Origin: Schistocephalus solidus | Taxonomy: Eukaryota; Platyhelminthes; Cestoda; Diphyllobothriidea; Diphyllobothriidae | Assembly (NCBI GenBank): GCA_017591395.1 | Contig: WEDG01000857.1 | Coordinates: 145,541 to 209,540 of the forward strand | Direction of reading: 5' to 3' | Length of the DNA: 64,000 bases | Shown: positions 20,013-32,239 of the stretch, in pieces | Position numbering within the stretch: position 1 is the first letter of the stretch | Layout of the letters: each line of letters opens with the position of its first letter | Program-made: the position numbers and the translations under genes | The notes under the pieces: model-generated | The model's input: the letters and a program-made list of their open reading frames with translations, nothing else | The model's database searches: none | What the model was told of the DNA's origin: nothing

Positions 20013-23000
20013 AATTGGGTCAAAGAAATTATTAAAATATTCCAAAAAGCCTATTAAATTTACCAAATTTCTTATTTATCTTAACTTATAAAACAAAAAG
20101 GTTTATTTGCAGCGTATTTGCTTGAACCGAGTCATGTTCAAGGGACTAAACTGGAATTGATTCAAATTATGCATGTTGTGGATTATATGTAGACATGAGT
20201 TTTTTTAAATAGACAGCCAGTAAACGGGAGGGAAACAGAGATTATATAGATTACCGTGTCTTTGTGGAAGAAATCCTCAGTTGGTAGCATCCGGTAGTCG
20301 AAGAGATAACCGAACAAATGAGAAAAAACAACTTCAACACTGCATCCTCTAAGCGCTAAAATAGCATCCGGCCTTTTAAGTTCGTCTGAAAGTGTTCGAA
20401 ACACGACTGTCTGCTTTCACAAAAGAAGACATTACTCGGCAGTACAGGTTAAGATCTCTGACCTATGACTGTTTGACGTTGTCGTCGGCTGACGACAGAC
20501 AAATCTGCCTGCGTCGTAGTGGCCTGTGAGAAAAGTGAGGAAAGAGCAAGGAAGATCGGTTGGTCCAATGAGTGGCCAGGAACGCGACCTATCAACCACC
20601 AAGGGCGAATTCGCCCTGCCAGTAAGAACGTCCGCCTTGACCAACAGCCAATCAGAATAATTTAACCCACACCTATTTTACCTGGCTCTATTTTGGGTGT
20701 GATCGAGCCGGAGTGGCAGCGTGGGCGAGATAAGTTACAGAGACGGGATACAACCACAGCGCCACGTGACTTGTGTGTAAACGCCGCGGACTGTCTTGTC
20801 ATAGTATTGGCAACAATAAATTTTTACCAAACAGGCAGGAAGGTAAACACAAGGTCATACATGCGGAAAAACTCGCATATCAGTTCCAACCAGTACTTAC
20901 CATTCCTGGGTGGAAAAACCAGAGGAAAGAGGAAAGGTTCTAACGATTTTTCGATTTTATTCAAACCACAGCAGTATAAAAACACGATGTCATGGAAAAC
21001 CGCCTTTTACAAGTAGGTTATTTAACCAATAATCCCTCCCCCTCTTCAAAATGGTCCTGTATCTGCGACGGAAAGGCCACAGTCGAAGAAAATAGGTGCA
21101 ACTGGAAAGATCATATACCCTGCCCAGAACCTGGATCGGCTGCGAATCATGGGCTTCATAAAAATAATTAATTAATACCAAAATATCTCTTGAGATAAAA
21201 CACTTCATATCAAATTTGTTTCATAATGAAACTCTGCTGGTGTGGAGGTTGTGGTAGTGATAATAAAAATAAGTTTGACACAAGTGCTGCCAAACGAAAA
21301 CCAACTCTACCTAGAGTTCACTATGACTGAAGGTGAGATTCAAGGAAAAGCTCGCAGGTACAAATGAAAAAGTCTAAAAGCATGCTAACCTTCTTCTCCA
21401 CTTCTCTATCTCTCGTCGTAAGTCCATCGGAGCTGCAAAAACAGAAAACACATACTGAATGCACGAAGACTGTCATTCTGTTAAATATAGTAACAATAAG
21501 TCAATGGGTGCTAACCAGTTTAGCTATATGAGGGTGTGAGAATAAAAGTCATTAGGCTATGAAAAAAAAGCCGGATTTATGGAAATCGTGCTACCTTTAT
21601 CATCTACACGACAAACTTCTTAGTGGTCCCTAAAATCCAATTGACGGACTTGAAAATTATCGTGGTAAAATGCCAAACAAAAGGGGAATTGGACGTATTT
21701 TTGCCTCCCGCGGTATGTTTGTGATGCCATCATAGAACTCCATTAACATCTCATGTGGTTATTCTTGATTAACTCAACCGTTAAAAAATCACATGGCGTA
21801 AGCGTCAAAGTATTCATGAAACCGATAAAAACGAAAAAGGTATTCAGTCTCGACAAAAACCACTAATCGATCGCATGCGGCGAGTCAATACGCACTATTG
21901 AGAGCAGGGACAAAACTGCGTAAGCCGGGGCATGCCGTGATAAGATGAAACCAAACTACAGCGAAGCCCAATTTCGGCAAGCGCTCGTAGGTGAATGGCC
22001 AACTGAGGACCGTCAGGCATGTTGTACGATGCTCAATTGCGATTACGTTCACCCAGGATGCTACTAGCTGGCCGTGAGATCTTAAGACCCGACAGCGCAG
22101 CATTAAAATTTTGGAGTCATTTAGCGGATCCAGTGCAATTACAGGCTACATACGATCATTGTGGACGTGTAGAGCCAAGAATGCTTCAGTGGTGAGGAAT
22201 GAAGTCTACCTTAAAGTTGCTACCTACTTGACGGGGACACAAAAGCAAGATTAGACAGCGATGTGTGGTGCATGTTACCTGATTCATGGTTTTCCAGCCC
22301 GCATTCCATCAAAAAACCGCAACGATCTGCCCCTTCCTATTAAAAGCTTAAGCTAAGTAGGTTGTTGCGATGGGAGAGTGTACGAATAGTACTTCTGGTT
22401 GCGCTACTGTTCCGCACCAGTAACCGAAGTCGGTGATGAAGTCTTAGCCATCTTTGACTCGCATGCACCAAGCATGAACCCCCGCGGCGATGCCAGTATC
22501 TATACATTGCAACAGGTGCGACAGCATAGCAGCTCGATCCCATAAATACTACATCGCTGTATATCTTCCACTTGTTACTGTCTCTAAGGGTTGGGTTATG
22601 AGTGGATATTTATCTGAAGGCGTTGAAAATTATAATTGCAGCAATCGAGTTTCCTTCACGTTAGCAGTCCTCGAACAGTTTGTCCACTTGTTGTTTACGG
22701 CAGCACGCTGCGCTCTGAAAAGGCCTGTTAGCAGAAAAAACAAACCAGCAGGGCCTTAGAGGTTGTGTAATAGTTGGTGGGTTTTTAAAAACAGTGATAT
22801 GGGAAAACACTTTATAAAGGGTTTTATCTTTTTTGATGTCTGGAAAAACGGAACATTCATTTATGAGACGCTGATACGTCGTTAAAATTTATAACGCTTT
22901 AAAGTAAAGGGCAAAGGCTTTTCCGCATAGATTCGGAACATAAATACTAGCAGTACATTTTACTTACGGATTCGGAACGTTAAGAGGAATTAAAACGGAC

Positions 23001-23319
23001 AAAAGGATTGCCTCAAGTGAACCAGTAACTAACATTTAGTCTTCCTCAATGCATGATATTTACTTGAGTTTTTTGCCTACGTGGGAGCATCTAAGACAAC
23101 TCGAAACATAAATCAAAATTTTGGTGTTGTAATTCCAGGTGGTCAATATTTCTCTAAATATGGAACGAAATGCCACTGGCACTTTTCGGTCAGTTCGCAT
23201 ATGCGTCCTATAAACCGTATTTAATTTTGAACATAAGTTAAATGGTGACCATATTTGCAGCACGGGTGATTGCCTGACCGTCAATTTTAAAAATTTTTAA
23301 CCACGTGCTTCACGGCAGG
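20013..23319. other. Unassigned AT-rich sequence
   Basis: About 3.3 kb without any recognised retroelement motif, repeat shared with the rest of the window, or convincing exon. Open frames are at most about 110 codons and have unremarkable composition. This and the next unassigned block are the longest apparently single-copy DNA in the window. Confidence 0.35.
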
Positions 23320-23445
23320 CAGGAAACAAGCGCGGTGACTTGCACATTAATTAATCTTAAGTTATAGTAGATTTGCGCTGCATCTAACGCAATCACTTTT
23401 CTCACCTGCCCATGCCCGGTGTCAAGACAGTCACAGTTAGCACAG
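23320..23445 (-). repeat. Monomer fragment, inverted
   Basis: On the plus strand GCGGTGACTTGCACATTAAT, ATAGTAGATTTGCGCTGCAT and GCCCGGTGTCAAGACAGTC are the reverse complement of the monomer end (GTGTCATGACACCGGGC ... GATGCAGCGCAAGTCTACTA ... CGCGCAAGTCACCG). It is a dispersed copy away from the arrays. Confidence 0.65.
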
Positions 23446-25324
23446 GTACTAGCTGGCAGTATGGCCTATTATGTACCCTAAGAATATACTGCTTGTCGGT
23501 TATAGGCATTTTCAGAATATTATGCGGTTTCCAGCTGTGACTTATTGACGTTGGCCCAAATATTCATATCAACTTTGGGACGGATTAACTCGAAGAAAGC
23601 GATTAATTTCTGAGAATATTAAAAAGCAGGGTATTCAGTTCTGTTTTTACATAATGAGTAATCTCGATCATTTTTCCTCCAGCGTCAAAGGCAAATGTGA
23701 AAGGCAACTTTAGGACAGTTTTGCTTTTTTATCTGTTTACAACGGGTAGCCGATTGTCAAAAATCATTAAAAGCTAGCCGCGAATAAGCTAACGTGTAAG
23801 CAATTGCAACCCAAAAGCTATGGCATCAAGGCGCAGAGAGCAGAAACATGACAAATAGATTGGCCCATAAAATAGCAAGTTCGAGGACGTCATTGTAACT
23901 AGCAGACAGTTCCTTTGGCCACCAATACAGTACATTCCATCGCAAAATGCGAATTTTCTTAGGTTGGATACGTTAACAAATGATTCAAATGACTGGTTGG
24001 TGGTAGTGTGCACCTAAATGACTACAGAAGCCCCACGAAAACTACGGTCAGTTGGACAAGGTATGACCCCACAAAGCTCCAGTAAAAACGTGCTACAAGG
24101 TAATTGTTTGCTAAGAATCAGGTAAACCGTACTGAAGAATGTCCGTAAACTATCACAGGAAAGGGTTTTGTCGGCTGGTCCGCCTTCTTAAGAAGCTGGC
24201 GACATTTAGTTAAATTGCGGTACTTAGAAAAGAAAACTTGGTACAAAGTACGTGTTAAAAGGTTCATTTAAGTATAACAACGCAATGAAGGAAAGCTGGT
24301 TACGTGAGCTTACTGGTAAAATCCAAAATAATCAATTTCAGAGGCGTCGAAGTTATCATCTGGGGCCCTCGAGAGATCATAGAGACTTCGACCAATTTTA
24401 TATTTTTCAATAATTTTCAAGTTTCCGGAATCAATATTAAGAGAGCCGGGCATTGTTAGGACTGTTAGCCATAAGTGCACACCGTATCACTATTGAATAA
24501 AGACAGAATATGCCTTTAAGTTATTACGGACTAAAAGCTAAATTCCTAACTTTTCAAACTGCCGTTGTTTTATTAGTACATTTAAACACCTTAACATAAT
24601 ATTTTCATTTTCATGGATTAAGTTGCTGTAAAAACACATTTTGTCTCACAGATGAGACGCTGTGGATAACTTTTCTAAAAGAATTTTATGAAAAAAATTG
24701 AGCTTAAAATCTCGTTGTCTGTCACTAAAACTGATAAATACAAGCGAGTTTTATTTGAACATCCAAAATGGTCAAATAATCAAAGTCTGGGTTCATTCCG
24801 GGTTTTTAGATCAAAATGTGGCGAATGTAGTTTATTTATTATATTTTGGGTTGAAATTTCTTATCTTCATTTATTTCTATTACTGTTCAAAATAATTCTT
24901 ATTTTTAGGCATTATCAATTGAATATGCAACATGGAACCAACAATCAATTAAAAACAATATTCTCAGGAGGTAGTGCAGGTTTAAATGACTTTTTGACCC
25001 TAGGAGTGACTGAGAGGATTTTAATTTCAAATTGAACCAACTGCGACTGGGAATATAAACCTGATTTCGAGTAGGAAACAATGCTCAAGTTAGGGTTAGA
25101 AGGTTGCTTGCTACAAGCATTTTTTAAGTTCAGTGTTTTCGATGGAAATTCATGAATGCATCTTTTATGTGCTCATTTGCCTGCAAACAAATAAAGTATT
25201 GCAAAAGTATTAAATTTTAACATTAGCAAATTGAAAGGAAACATTTCAAACTAGTACAGATGAACGAATGATCTGTATCGTTAGGGGTACTAGATTGTTC
25301 CGATCATGCGCCCACAATAAAAAA
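23446..25324. other. Unassigned AT-rich sequence
   Basis: Contains a 115-codon plus frame at 24688-25035 rich in Ile, Leu, Phe and Lys; composition alone explains it and no domain is visible. Nothing else is supported. Confidence 0.3.
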
Positions 25325-25895
25325 AAACTGGCGAACACATCCATACATTAAGAATGTGTCTGAACTCGTTGAAAGACACCTGCGGAACCACCAAATTTAC
25401 GTGACGCACAAACTGACGATTACAATTCGAAACCAGCTTGTACACCCTAAGGATAGGGTTGGCTATTTAGATAAAAAATAAGCCGTTTACAAAATCCCAT
25501 GTAACAGTTGTAATGTTGTGTATTGCGGCCAAACAGGAAAATCAGTCTCTACACGCCTACACGAACATCAGTTGGCTGTCAAGAGACGAGACCACCTGTG
25601 TCAAGTTGCCGTGCATACACTAGAAACTAAGCACAAATTTGCATGGGATAAAACGCGTATTGTTGGCTTCTACCCATCGAAAAGAGGCCGGGAATTCTTA
25701 GAGGCCATTCATTCTGATGACTCGTGCATTAATCGGCACATCGAATTGGATGCCGTGTACAATAATCTCAAAGACAAGTGGAAAAGGCGGATGCCAATCA
25801 TATTGAGATGTTCATCAACAATGATAGCTATTGGCAGAACTGATTCAGCAATATCGATTTTCCGACATGTTTTACATTTTAACTGTTTTTTGCAC
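25325..25895 (+). pseudogene. Penelope-like element: GIY-YIG endonuclease region
   Basis: The frame reads HPYIKNVSELVERHLRNHQI, THKLTITIRNQLVHPKDR, then a stop, then AVYKIPCNSCNVVYCGQTGK and RLHEHQLAVKRRDH, HTLETKHKFAWDKTRIVGF. This is the linker plus GIY-YIG nuclease that ends Penelope-like reverse transcriptases: YKIPC and VYCGQTGKS are the two conserved strands, and the downstream Arg and Glu/His (RLHEH) fit the family's active-site region. The nuclease nicks DNA for insertion. One in-frame stop lies just before the GIY-type block. A hammerhead-like motif follows within a few dozen bases, as expected for this superfamily. Confidence 0.88.
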
Positions 25896-25902
25896 ATTTA
25901 AC

Positions 25903-25965
25903 ACAAGTCTGATGACGACCTGGGGATCCAGCGTCAAAACTTCACATAATAAAGTTACTCATTGT
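25903..25965 (+). ncRNA. Decayed hammerhead ribozyme of PLE
   Basis: CTGATGA (25909-25915) is followed by a GACCTGG/CCAGCGTC stem (one bulged C, loop GGAT), then AAAAC where the core requires GAAA, then an ACTT/AAGT stem III, a U-U cleavage context and a stem I pairing ACA.AGT with ACT...TGT. All three helices can be drawn, but G12 is replaced by A and an extra C follows the CTGATGA box, so it should be inactive. Hammerheads near PLE ends are established for the superfamily. Confidence 0.6.
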
Positions 25966-26029
25966 TTCACAAAGAACTTCTTTACTTTCGAATTATATGT
26001 ATATATATACTTTCAACCACTAAGAACCT

Positions 26030-26420
26030 GCGTTTGTGGAGCCAGTACGTGGATGGTTCATTCGTGATTTTTGAGAATGACAGGCCATTGACTTTTTTAA
26101 GACCTGCTTAATGGAATCTTCCGCAACAATCAATTTACATTGATGAAAAGGAAACTGACCAATTTACTTTCCTTGACGTGTTCGTCATATGCAGATCTGA
26201 AAGTGAACTCAACACTGCTATGTATAAATTGGCGCATCAGACAAACCAGATCCTCAGTTTTATAGCAATTTCGCAGTGATGCGAAATGCTGGCTGTGCTA
26301 AGGCACCTTTCGAAGGGGTAAGTATCCACTGTAGTGCGCCGAAAGTAAGAAAACAAGAAAAACGCGGTCTTTTTATAAATTTTGTGCTCACGACAGACAA
26401 ACAAAAGAGACTTCCAGCAA
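26030..26420 (+). pseudogene. Penelope-like reverse transcriptase fragment (palm to thumb)
   Basis: SQYVDGSFVIFENDRPLTFL carries the YVDD motif with the second Asp changed to Gly. Then DEKETDQFTFLDVFVICRS, NTAMYKLAHQTNQILSF and MRNAGCAKAPFEGVSIHCSA follow in shifting frames, the expected order of a PLE reverse transcriptase C-terminal half. It lies downstream of, not upstream of, a GIY-YIG region on the same strand, so two PLE copies or a tandem partial copy are present. Confidence 0.8.
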
Positions 26421-27049
26421 TATGGCACTCGCTATCGTATGTAAATAATAGGGACAATTCAACACAAGACATCGCGGTAGATTTAGGCGACCACTTTGCC
26501 TATCTTCCTCACGAAGAGGAAGGACCTGCTGGACACAGGTGAGCAATTGGGCATAGTTTTTTTCCATTAATTGCCGTATCTTTCCTTGAAATTATACAGG
26601 CCAAACAGGGTGACTCCTCAGATCGCAAATATGCGAGCACAAACGGGCTATTCGGAGAGGTAACCCACTGTCTCCTGTCACAACCCACATGTGGGAGGAA
26701 GGTCATAAATTCGGCTTCGAGATAACGCACATACAGGTGCGAGCTGACAACAAGACCGTGTGGAAATAAGTAGAGGCGTATAATAATAATAATAGTTGTA
26801 TTTAATACCGGTTTACAGGCATTGTCAGATAAAATATCCAGTGGGATCAGGCTGTCAGTGACAAAAACTCCTGAATACATATAATTGTACGTGTTTTTCC
26901 TATCTTTATGTTATGCAGGAGAAAAAACTGCCACCTGTAAGGATGATAGCAGTTCAGATCAGGGAAGGGCTAACACAAGTGCAGTCTGCATGCAGTCTCT
27001 GTCTTTGTTAGGAACCGGGATTTTGCCCCAGGCAAGAGTGCATCCGTGG
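26421..27049. other. Unassigned sequence with (TAA)n run
   Basis: A short TAATAATAATAATA microsatellite lies near 26783-26797. No supported gene. Confidence 0.35.
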
Positions 27050-27840
27050 ACGGTTGCTCAATGTCTGCTTAAGAAATCAACGGATGCAGGCTGCAGAGAC
27101 GGTGCCATATCTCTCAAGGTAGCACCTGGGATCCGGTTTAGATGCCACGCACTCCGTCGAACATGAAAACTGATTCTACCGTGTCGGCACCCAGAGTTCT
27201 TGGAAACTGTTCTGAATGTAATAGTTATCCAAAACAAAGAATAACTTCGTTGGATGTTTATATTATGGGGTAGTTTATTCCACATGGCTATCGACGATAC
27301 TTAACTGTGCAAGCTAATGGAAGAAATAAAAAGACATCGCGATGACTGCTGCGCCGAGGGTGGTCACGCTGCCTCACATTGGTAAGGGGATTAAATGTTC
27401 GACTATTCAAAAGCTTAAACAGTAAACAGAGTCCCTTCTGCACTCGGCGAAACCATAAGGGATCAATGTTAACAAGCCCACAGCGTTCTTGATACGACAG
27501 ATTACGGTGCTCCAGCGATTAAATTCTTTTCGTGAAGAAGTGCTGGACTGATTCTAATTTCTTCCGTTTACTAGCCCGCAGAAGGCTAAATAGAAACGAG
27601 CAGTATTCTAGGCCAGGTCTTACGTACATTTTATAAAGGCGGAGTCTAATATAAATATTTTCAAAATTTTGGAGGAAAAACCCAGCAGTTCTGTGTGCTT
27701 TGGAGACAATCAGGGCACAATGCTCTGAAAGGTTGAGACCGTTGGAATATGATATGCCCAGATCCTTAACAACGCCAGACAAATTTAGATCGTGGCCATC
27801 TATGCCTAGTTGAGGCTGATGGTCGTCGCCAACAACCATA
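27050..27840 (-). pseudogene. CR1-like reverse transcriptase C-terminus
   Basis: The minus strand encodes VVKDLGISYSNGLNLSEHC, IVSKAHRTAGFFLQNFENI, LYKMYVRPGLEYCSFLFSL and KLESVQHFFTKRI, then in other frames CGLVNIDPLWFRRVQKGLCL and MWNKLPHNIN. This is the standard order of the thumb and C-terminal region of CR1/Jockey-type elements (VKDLGV, YVRPLLEY, LESVQRRFTKRI, WFRR, WNKLP). Catalytic motifs A-C lie outside the fragment, so it is a truncated and frameshifted relic of a family distinct from those at 38-43 and 58-60 kb. Confidence 0.88.
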
Positions 27841-28980
27841 ACGGAACATTTGTGCCAAGAAAGGGAACGTATGTAAGGGAAAGGTATGTGTTAGACACCA
27901 ACTCAATTATTAGGCACATTGACACTTTTCGTCGAGTATCTCTGAGGATTTGTGCGACAGATACTCCAAACCGTCCGGATAATAAAGCTCTTGTTCCAGT
28001 GATCGTGTATCCTTCTTAACTTACTCCATTGGTATCATGCGCTACACATCCAGCTGGTGTGGTACACATCAGCGCCTAGGAAAAATGCGTCCACCATGCC
28101 GGGAGAAATACTGGGAACCAGGCAACGCAACCTTAAACCCTGTCATCGTCATAACCCCCCACCCCCATGGTACGACTGCGTTCATCCTCACACTGTGCAT
28201 TTGAACAGTCTCTGCTGATTTTGAACTCTTGCGTGAGTTCGAAGGCTTAGCTTTATAAATCTACCTTCCCAGTTATCGCGCCTTCGTTTTTTATCCTGTA
28301 TCAGCGATAAACATTTTCACTACCATATATACACTATTTCGTGTGTAGCAGAGTAGTTGGTTTGAGCACAAGTACTCTAGTAGCAATTCCATAGCGAGGC
28401 TACAGCAACGCGATGTAGAAAAGTCGTAATAGGTATGTCCGATTTATAGCTGATTTCGTCCATTTGGTTGCCATGTAAACCGTGGCAAAATGTCGCGATA
28501 GTGTTCCATACGGCCACAGCGGTAAAAAAAAGCATGGCTTAGCACGCATGCACTCACCCTCGCATTCCACCCTTTGCCTGTGCCACTCGCCCCAATTCAT
28601 CTGTTCGTTAAATCTCCGAACCCCCCTCCCCCCTCTCTACAGAATCACTGGCAGACGTAAAGCGTTTGATTTTTTATTTTATATTTATTCTAAAAATAAA
28701 ATATACAAATGGCGTTCATGCTTTTGCTCCTCCGTTCTTTGCGATGGGTTTCCAACGGTCGTAATCGGCCGGGTATGAGTTTTAAGTGAAAGAATTACAC
28801 AAAGATTCAGCAAGGACTAACCGTCACTTTCATTATATATGGAGTCTGGCTTATTAAGGCGTTTCACACTGCATTCATGGACCTCTTTATGAGCCGTGTA
28901 AATGCCGCCTTCAATTCGTAAACATCGACCCTACCGCCTTTGTTCCACAGTGCGTACACCTCTATTTGACAGTTTATGAT
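27841..28980. other. Unassigned sequence
   Basis: No recognised motif. Short C-rich runs lie near 28157 and 28620-28632. Confidence 0.3.
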
Positions 28981-29515
28981 TGTGGCCATAAGATACTTTT
29001 GATCACATCATACACCTGTGAACCGCACAGGCCTTACTTCACCTTCTTGCCTTTGCAAAAACATTAACGGTTAACTCACCATCAAATAGGGCATGATAAA
29101 CACTCTTGACGAAGTCATCCGTTTTCCGTCCCCCAAGGCATGCCACAAAGCAATCTGCAAGTATTTGGTAAAAACGATTTAATTCTTGCCAGTTGACTCC
29201 AATATCCGGGTCGTGAAGTCTTTGGCTCACTCCATTTAAATCCTCCCACGTGCTAATATGGTGACTAACGGGATTAACAGGCAAGCCAGCCAATGAGTAG
29301 GCAGATGATGGCTGCCTCATAGCCATCAAGTCCATAGTTCATAATCTCTCATTCAGTTTCCGGTTGGCCTTCAGCAACCAGGCTTGGTGTCTGAGCATCA
29401 TATTGTGCCAATTAAGCTCGCCTGAAATTGCCGAGAATGTTGTGCGCACTGTTGGGTCAAGGTTGTCTTAATTGTCATTTTATCGGATGCTGTATAACCT
29501 GGGTTAAATACGTCT
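28981..29515 (-). pseudogene. Unrecognised coding-like segment
   Basis: On the minus strand a continuous frame (one internal TGA) reads DNLDPTVRTTFSAISGELNW, MMLRHQAWLLKANRKLNERL, stop, then SLAGLPVNPVSHHISTWEDL, RLHDPDIGVNWQELNRFYQI, LADCFVACLGGRKTDDFVKS and VYHALFDG. A consensus-like donor (GATG|GTGAGTTA) follows LFD. Length and composition look like genuine protein, and none of the retroelement motifs are present. It could be an exon of a decayed host gene or the gag-like part of an element I cannot name. The internal stop argues for a pseudogene. Confidence 0.4.
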
Positions 29516-29829
29516 CTCCTTGTTGGCAGCGTAACCACACACCAATTGTCCAACGTTTACGAATCAAACATTTCCTAACCAGTACGTGATTCGACATGGC
29601 CTAACTTTCATGGGCGAAAATGGAGGATCGTTAAGCGACCATATGGGATCATCGTATGGATTTCTGATGTTTCACTCGGAATTCGACCTGCCACCGTTGT
29701 GGCCGTTGGACTCCATTTACATTTATGTCTGCAAACACACAGGATAAAAGGTCAAGTATTAAAAACATGGGGAGCTCTTACTATTATGTCAACTTAATTC
29801 ATTGGTGCTCGTAAACCACTCACTAGGGA
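29516..29829. other. Unassigned sequence
   Basis: No supported feature. Confidence 0.3.
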
Positions 29830-30185
29830 ATTGTGTGGTTGTAATTCAGTATATTTTAGTATGTACAAAAGAGAGAGGCAGAGCCTTTGAAACCCAATTT
29901 TACAGTTGGACGCTAGCAAAATATGCACATCTTACATGGCGATATGGTTAAAGTATATCATTCTTTGATGTCGACTTAATATAAGTCCATCAAATAAAAA
30001 TTCATCAAGTTTTTTTGTAAACATTTCAACGCTTTCAGCCTGAGCAACCGAAGTTTGCAGATTGTTCCATTCTTAAATCGCCCGTTGGGAAAAGAAGTTG
30101 GCCTGCATTTCAAGTTTTGCGTGGTTTTTCTCCAACAGAGCGTAGTCATGTTTCGTCCAGGGGCGCCACGCCTGAACAGAAAAAA
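29830..30185 (-). pseudogene. CR1-like fragment, C-terminus and 3' UTR with internal deletion
   Basis: The minus strand reads VQAWRPWTKHDYALLEKNHAK, then jumps to ANFFSQRAI, stop, EWNNLQTSVAQAESVEMFTK and KLDEFLFDG. The thumb (QAWRP...LLEK) is fused directly to the end domain (FFSQR...EWNxL), so several dozen codons are deleted. The 3' UTR word GGGTTTCAAAGGCTCTGCCT resembles the one near the 3' end of the CR1 at 43.3 kb. Confidence 0.78.
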
Positions 30186-30189
30186 AAGA

Positions 30190-30890
30190 AAACAAATTAC
30201 GGAATTTTGTATAAGTAATCAAATTCTCAACTCTTCTCAACATGGCTTTTTACCGGACTGCTCTTGTGAAACCTGCCACATGTCTTTTCTAAATCTATTA
30301 ATCTCTCTTCCTAATAAGCATCTATCTGTAGTAGTTATCTATTTTGATCTTAGTAATGCATTCGATAAAATGCATCATAGACGACTTCTAGCTAAACTAC
30401 CGGCTATAGGATTTCGTAGTACCCTTACCGACTTTTATTGATTATATATATCTGCTCGAAAACAAACATTTTAGGGGTAACCTCATACTCAAGTGCTATC
30501 CCGATTGTGAGTACTGTCCTTCAAAATAACGTGCTAGGTCCTTTGTTATTTTTTCTGTGCATAAATGAAATTTTATTGAGAGCGAAACATTCTCAATCTC
30601 ATATTTATGCTGATGACGTCAAATGCGCGTATTCATTCTCTAACTCTACGTTCAAACGATGCCTAGAACAAATTCATTCGGAATTACACGCTCTTTCGGC
30701 GTGGAGCTCAACGTGGCTAATGGAGTTCTTACCTTCTAAGTGTCGCTACATGAGTTTTAGGCCTCTAAGGCTGCCACAACCTGTTATTTTTAAAGGATGC
30801 CCTATGAGTGAATGTTTCTCATTCAAGGACTTGAGCTTAAGCTACACCATGCCATGGACGGCATAAGATAATGCTTAAAGTATCGAGTGG
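30190..30890 (+). pseudogene. CR1/Jockey-like reverse transcriptase fragment (QHGFLP family)
   Basis: SSQHGFLPDCSCETCHMSFL, VVVIYFDLSNAFDKMHHRRL (motif A; the catalytic Asp is present), a frame-disrupted motif B region (VLQNNVLGPLLFFLCINE), SHIYADDVKCAYSFSN (motif C, YADD) and LSAWSSTWLMEFLPSKCRYM follow in order. A stop and frameshift separate motif A from B near 30440. The same family supplies the fragments at 52.0 and 53.9-55.6 kb. Confidence 0.87.
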
Positions 30891-31499
30891 GTAAAATGAC
30901 CTTCAGGACGACTATGCCAGTGTAGAGTAGAAATCACCTATACTCAGTCCCCTTCCAAGAATCGAAGTCGTTTAAGCTTCTACATCTCTGAGAAAACTCT
31001 GCCGTCAGATACGTGTTTAAGCTTTCTTGTCTACGATTAACTAGTTCAATCTGGCGTGCGCTAAGTGTGGATGGGTTCGGAACACTGGTTACCGATGACT
31101 ATTAACCACCATCACACCTAAATAAACTAGATGAATAGGATCTAAAGGAACGTTTGATACCAATTCCCAGCTTGCAACGGAGAAAGGGTGAGCGTCCTAT
31201 TAGGTGCTGACTGCAAACTTGGCCTATAAACTCTTCGTCCTTCCTCTTCATCTGGCCTTCTTCAAGGTATACTACCTTCCCTAAGTACGTTCATTCAACC
31301 ATGCAGCGTTCACAGCCTCCATACGCATATATGCTACAAAAACGTAATACGGTCTCAAGGGTCCGGAATTGCAAGCGTATTTGTCAAAAACCATAGGTGC
31401 TTAAGTTGATGCAGTGAAAAACTTCTACAAGAAAAATATAACTAAAAGATAGCTTACTGTATTTTAAAAGTAATAAGTTGTTTCCACATACGATAAGAT
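30891..31499. other. Unassigned sequence, possibly decayed 3' part of the preceding element
   Basis: No readable motif; may be eroded retroelement sequence. Confidence 0.25.
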
Positions 31500-31935
31500 A
31501 ACATAGGGTGGGTGGTATTACAGCTTCCTCTTAAAGACTTCTATGGAGGCAGAAATATGGACATCCACAGGCAAAAAATTCTAAACTGCGACCTCTTTTG
31601 GAGAAGAACTTTCGTGTGTCCATCTTTACCCCAGTCAAACGTAGTTTGAACGGATAACCACGCGGCTTCGTTGTTGTTTATAAATCCAAGAGGACTCCAG
31701 GTACACGAGAGTTTTCCTGACCATGCATGATTTGGAATATTTGTATGAGGCCGCATTGTAGCTGGATGTATTCCAAAGGAAACAGTTCAATCTTAGATAA
31801 CCTTATTTCATATTATAGTGAGCCTTGTAGAGCCACAGGTTTGTTTGCACGCCTTTAAATGTTTTCGAAGATTCTGAGGTCCTCAGCCGTCCAGGGTTTC
31901 CAAGCTTAAATAACAAATTGAAGTTGCGGTTATAC
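31500..31935 (-). pseudogene. CR1-like C-terminal fragment
   Basis: The minus strand reads LGNPGRLRTSESSKTF-like text in a shifted frame and then RGYPFKLRLTGVKMDTRKFF and SKRGRSLEFFACGCPYF, corresponding to RGHPLKLRVTGARLDTRKYF in the copies at 38.6 and 59.0 kb. Heavily frameshifted. Confidence 0.75.
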
Positions 31936-31984
31936 AAACGTTCGAAAGACTGTAGAGAATGCATTCATTGATGGACGCTTACCC

Positions 31985-32215
31985 ATCGCCAACGGAACTT
32001 ATTCGTCCCGCTCTGCCTCGAGTCTCACTCTCGAGTCCCGCCAGTAGCCGCACAACAGCTAGTAGTAGAATAAGCAGATCAATATGGCCAGCAAATAAAA
32101 GGGAGATTAAAACGGTCGTCTCTGGTTTATTAGCCATTGTCAGCTAGTCATACCCTAACCCAGGTGATGCATCACCCGAGGCTCGAACCCGCGACCCGTT
32201 GATCAGATGTCTTAT
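31985..32215 (-). mobile_element. tRNA-derived SINE
   Basis: Reverse-complement text contains GGTTCGAGCCTCGGGTGATG (B-box), CACCTGGGTTAGGGTATGAC, GGCGGGACTCGAGAGTGAGA and GCAGAGCGGGACGAATAAG, in head-to-tail order. The opposite-strand copies to the right create an inverted SINE pair. Confidence 0.75.
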
Positions 32216-32239
32216 GCTCTAATCATCTGCCTATTCTAC

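Noticed and set aside
24688..25035. 115-codon plus-strand frame as a gene
   Set aside because: Composition follows the local AT bias, no domain, splice or promoter context supports it.
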